DNA of 8,608 nucleotides from Ruminococcaceae bacterium UBA5391 (lineage in GTDB: Bacteria > Bacillota > Clostridia > Oscillospirales > Acutalibacteraceae): assembly GCA_002410755.1 (NCBI GenBank), contig DHOL01000057.1, positions 1,459-10,066 on the forward strand. The letters run 5' to 3'. The position numbers and the translations under genes were made by a program. Below the pieces are notes generated by a model. That model was not told the DNA's origin, did no database searches, and saw only the letters and a list, made by a program, of their open reading frames with translations. Shown piece by piece: positions 7,306-8,608 of this stretch (position 1 is the stretch's first letter; each line of letters starts with the position of its first letter).

Positions 7306-7566
7306 CTACTTTTCAGTCTGTTTTCTGCGTTTCTCTTTTTTCTCCGGTACAGGATCATAACCGCCCCGGCTAAACGGGTTACAGCGCAGAAACCGCCACA
7401 GTGCAAGAAAAAAACCCCTGACCGGCCCGAACCGCTCGATGGCTTCTATGGCATAGCTGGAGCAGGTCGGATAATAAATGCAGCAGGGATGCCGCTTCAG
7501 CGGAGAAAGATATTTCTGATAAAAGCGGATCGCTGCAATCATAGCCATTTTAACTGGACTTTTCAT
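7306..7566 (-). CDS. yidD: Membrane protein insertion efficiency factor YidD
   Basis: YidD is a small membrane-associated protein that promotes YidC-dependent insertion; its gene sits between rnpA and yidC in many bacteria. The product is 86 aa and shows the whole family signature: [11 protein letters not shown] (14-24), [20 protein letters not shown] (28-47) with conserved cysteines, and [14 protein letters not shown] (61-74). The N-terminal part is a short amphipathic or membrane-associated helix and the C-terminus is highly basic ([11 protein letters not shown]). I chose the ATG at 7566, preceded by AGGA at eight bases; it overlaps the end of rnpA by 17 bases, consistent with translational coupling. 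ATGs at 7548 and 7542 would give shorter forms without a visible ribosome-binding site. An ATG at 7620 is far inside rnpA and is unlikely. Confidence 0.93.
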   Translation of the reverse strand: MKSPVKMAMIAAIRFYQKYLSPLKRHPCCIYYPTCSSYAIEAIERFGPVRGFFLALWRFLRCNPFSRGGYDPVPEKKEKRRKQTEK

Positions 7567-7936
7567 GGGGCCTGTCCTGTACTTTGTCCTTTTGAGTGGA
7601 TCCGGAAAGGACACCGGCATTTTTTAACTGATACTTCATAATGCGGCTGATTTCACCGCTTTTAACAAACGGCGTTTTTGCCCTTGCGACAAAAACGAGG
7701 TCATATCCGGGCATAATTTTCGCTGCGAGAGGACGGAATGCCTCCCGGATAACCCGGCGGGACCGGTTTCGCCGAACGGCATTTCCAGTTTTTTTGCTTG
7801 TCGTAATTCCAATACGAAGAATTTTTTTCCGGTTTCTTACAACATAGGAGACAAGCACCGGACTGACGTAGAATTTCCCACGGGAATAAGCCCGCTGAAA
7901 TTCCCGGTTTTTCCTAAGAGTTTCATAATCTGTCAT
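7550..7936 (-). CDS. rnpA: Ribonuclease P protein component
   Basis: RnpA is the basic protein subunit that joins the catalytic RNA (rnpB) to cleave 5' leaders from precursor tRNAs. The product is 128 aa. The N-terminus reads [15 protein letters not shown] (7-21), which contributes to the pre-tRNA leader-binding surface, followed by [28 protein letters not shown] (41-68) containing the RNR motif. [11 protein letters not shown] (79-89) is the conserved last strand. The tail after about residue 108 is polar and probably disordered. The ATG at 7936 fits the usual length; a TTG at 7948 would add four residues without a ribosome-binding site. The only candidate ribosome-binding site is a weak GGAAAA directly after a stable hairpin (7953-7971), which may limit translation or transcription relative to rpmH. 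Confidence 0.95.
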   Translation of the reverse strand: MTDYETLRKNREFQRAYSRGKFYVSPVLVSYVVRNRKKILRIGITTSKKTGNAVRRNRSRRVIREAFRPLAAKIMPGYDLVFVARAKTPFVKSGEISRIMKYQLKNAGVLSGSTQKDKVQDRPHEKSS

Positions 7937-7952
7937 AATATTTTCCAAAAGG

Positions 7953-7971
7953 CCCGGCGGAACCCGCCGGG
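7953..7971 (-). terminator. Hairpin between rpmH and rnpA, possible attenuator
   Basis: CCCGGCGG (7953-7960) and CCGCCGGG (7964-7971) form a perfect 8-bp GC stem with an AAC loop. AAAA (7947-7950) and TTTT (7974-7977) could extend it past a two-base mismatch. On the minus strand the stem is followed by CCTTTTGG and then the rnpA start region. The short T-run and GC stem suggest partial termination, or occlusion of the rnpA ribosome-binding site. This would fit a need for far more L34 than RnpA. The function is inferred. Confidence 0.55.
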
Positions 7972-8038
7972 AATTTTCTTTGTTTCTTTTCAGGATGAGA
8001 AAAAGGAAGAAAAAGAAACACCGGTTTTCTTTCTGAAA

Positions 8039-8173
8039 TCAGTAAGACAGACGTACCCTGCCTTTTGCCCTGCGGCGGGAAATTACCTTGCGGCCATTGC
8101 TGGTTGCCATACGCTTGCGGAAACCGTGTTCCTTCATGCGGTGCAGCTTCTTTGGCTGATAAGTTCTTAACAT
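8039..8173 (-). CDS. rpmH: 50S ribosomal protein L34
   Basis: bL34 is a small, very basic protein of the large ribosomal subunit. The product is 44 aa, exactly the usual size, and begins with the hallmark MLRTYQPKK, followed by [15 protein letters not shown] (16-30) and [13 protein letters not shown] (32-44). The ATG at 8173 has a near-ideal AAGGAGGG ribosome-binding site with seven bases between GGAGG and ATG. A perfect consensus promoter lies just upstream. It is the first gene of the leftward cluster and in Firmicutes typically stands opposite dnaA. A longer in-frame ORF reaching 8311 would translate through the promoter and is not real. Confidence 0.98.
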   Translation of the reverse strand: MLRTYQPKKLHRMKEHGFRKRMATSNGRKVISRRRAKGRVRLSY

Positions 8174-8210
8174 GAAAAGCCCTCCTTTCGGGTTAAAACC
8201 GCGTTTTGAA

Positions 8211-8239
8211 ATTATACCGTATGCACTGCAGTCTGTCAA
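8211..8239 (-). promoter_or_regulatory. Perfect sigma-A type promoter for rpmH
   Basis: On the minus strand TTGACA (8239-8234) and TATAAT (8216-8211) are separated by exactly 17 bases (8217-8233), a full match to the vegetative consensus. Transcription should begin near 8204, giving a leader of about 30 bases that includes the AAGGAGGG ribosome-binding site. Strong growth-coupled expression of rpmH and the following genes is expected. Confidence 0.93.
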
Positions 8240-8266
8240 CCGGTCCCCAAAATTCCCGCCGGTCCC
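8240..8266 (-). repeat. Direct repeat GGGACCGG upstream of the rpmH promoter
   Basis: On the minus strand GGGACCGG occurs at 8266-8259 and 8247-8240, 19 bases start to start, the second copy touching the -35 box. A third copy lies on the plus strand at 8406-8413; there and at 8266-8256 the match extends to 11 bases (GGGACCGGCGG). They could be binding sites for a regulator or chance GC-rich sequence. Function is unknown. Confidence 0.45.
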
Positions 8267-8328
8267 ATTCTCCGGCAGACTTGCCCGGCCGCGGAACATG
8301 CACGCGGACATGCGGCCCTATAAAAGTA

Positions 8329-8357
8329 ACTATACCACAAGAGGGCAAAATTGAAAA
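8329..8357 (-). promoter_or_regulatory. Possible second, upstream promoter toward rpmH
   Basis: The minus strand shows TATAGT (8334-8329) preceded by TGG, forming an extended -10 element. A weak -35 (TTTTCA, 8357-8352) lies 17 bases upstream. Transcription would start near 8322, about 150 bases before the rpmH start codon. Only the extended -10 is convincing. Confidence 0.4.
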
Positions 8358-8390
8358 GGAAAAAATACAATTTTCTGCGCCACAGTGCCG

Positions 8391-8420
8391 TTTTCGGCCG
8401 GAACAGGGACCGGCGGAAAA
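8391..8420. repeat. Imperfect inverted repeat in the intergenic region
   Basis: TTTTCGGCCGG (8391-8401) and CCGGCGGAAAA (8410-8420) pair at ten of eleven positions around an eight-base spacer. Neither strand has a T-tract after the stem, so a terminator is unlikely. It may be a protein-binding or structural element. Confidence 0.5.
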
Positions 8421-8513
8421 AATGTTGCCCCGAAAAGGGAATCTTTTTTCTTTTTCAGCAGGGTTATTGAACAGAATGTGAGGGGCAAGACGGACCTCTA
8501 AAAAAAGGAAAGT

Positions 8514-8542
8514 TTGAATTAAAGGGGGTTTTGTGTTATGAT
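8514..8542 (+). promoter_or_regulatory. Rightward promoter near window end, probably for dnaA
   Basis: On the plus strand TTGAAT (8514-8519) and TATGAT (8537-8542) are 17 bases apart. TG at 8534-8535 completes an extended -10 (TGTTATGAT). Transcription would start near 8549 and run out of the window. From the conserved gene order the target is probably dnaA, which is not visible here. Confidence 0.65.
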
Positions 8543-8584
8543 GATGAATGGGTTTTTGTACGTCCCGGAAAAATTAGGGCCTTG

Positions 8585-8608
8585 TAAAAATTCGCCGGCG
8601 AATTTTTA
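8585..8608. repeat. 24-base perfect palindrome at the right edge
   Basis: Bases 8585-8596 and 8597-8608 are exact reverse complements, centred on GCCGGC and flanked by A5 and T5 runs. Symmetry reaches the last base of the window and may continue beyond it. It sits about 35 bases after the predicted start of the rightward transcript, so it could be an operator, an attenuator-like hairpin or a bidirectional terminator. Confidence 0.7.

Larger units (their letters stand above)
8174..8608. other. Intergenic region upstream of rpmH, presumed rpmH-dnaA interval
   Basis: This 435-base stretch holds promoters in both directions and several inverted repeats but no gene I can support. In Firmicutes with this gene order it would be the rpmH-dnaA interval, which often contains part of oriC. 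I looked for DnaA boxes (TTATCCACA and close variants, both strands) and saw none, nor an AT-rich unwinding array, so the origin itself is not demonstrated here. Confidence 0.6.

Noticed and set aside
7872..7887. AATTTCCCACGGGAAT, resembling two Noc-binding half-sites
   Set aside because: Two extra bases separate the half-sites compared with ATTTCCCGGGAAAT, and the sequence lies in conserved rnpA codons.
8347..8374. AAAATTG/CAATTTT inverted repeat
   Set aside because: Seven AT-rich pairs around a 14-base spacer are easily explained by chance in an AT-rich patch.
8538..8608. Open plus-strand frame from ATGATGATG to the window end, with GGGGG upstream
   Set aside because: It overlaps the predicted -10 element, the translated start resembles no known protein including DnaA, and its end encodes the palindrome. 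Only about 23 codons are visible.
1..8608. CRISPR array, mobile element, tRNA or rRNA gene, toxin-antitoxin or defence genes
   Set aside because: No regularly spaced repeats, transposase or integrase motifs, tRNA-like folds or accessory genes were seen; the locus is continuous conserved core genes.

Overview
The window is the gene cluster on the leftward side of a Firmicutes chromosomal replication origin. All nine genes lie on the minus strand and read away from the right end: rpmH, rnpA, yidD, yidC, jag/khpB, mnmE, mnmG, rsmG, noc. This is the order found next to oriC in Bacillus and in many Clostridia. Roughly balanced base composition, a yidC without a lipoprotein signal, a noc-type ParB paralogue and the protein sequences suggest a Clostridia member, probably Oscillospirales/Ruminococcaceae-like. 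The class-level placement is fairly safe; the order-level one is inference from memory of such proteins.

Layout, right to left. Positions 8174-8608 hold no recognised gene: a perfect consensus promoter for rpmH, a possible second leftward promoter, a good rightward promoter near the right edge (probably for dnaA, which is not in the window), several inverted or repeated GC-rich elements, and a 24-base perfect palindrome at the last base. Next come rpmH (ribosomal protein L34), a strong hairpin, rnpA (RNase P protein), yidD and yidC (membrane insertion) and jag (RNA-binding). A strong hairpin after jag looks like an intrinsic terminator and splits the cluster. Beyond it are mnmE and mnmG (the two halves of the tRNA wobble-uridine modification enzyme), rsmG (16S rRNA m7G methyltransferase), overlapping mnmG by four bases, and noc. 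A 15-bp-stem hairpin follows noc and closes the cluster.

The genes serve RNA maturation, translation fidelity, membrane protein insertion and chromosome-division coordination. The most notable non-coding element is a perfect parS centromere site (2185-2200) inside the mnmG coding sequence. The ParB-family protein encoded here carries residues typical of Noc rather than ParB, so the parS site is predicted to serve a separate ParB/Spo0J encoded outside the window.

I found no previously undescribed multi-gene system. The region is a well-conserved core locus, and the points worth a second look are regulatory and structural details.
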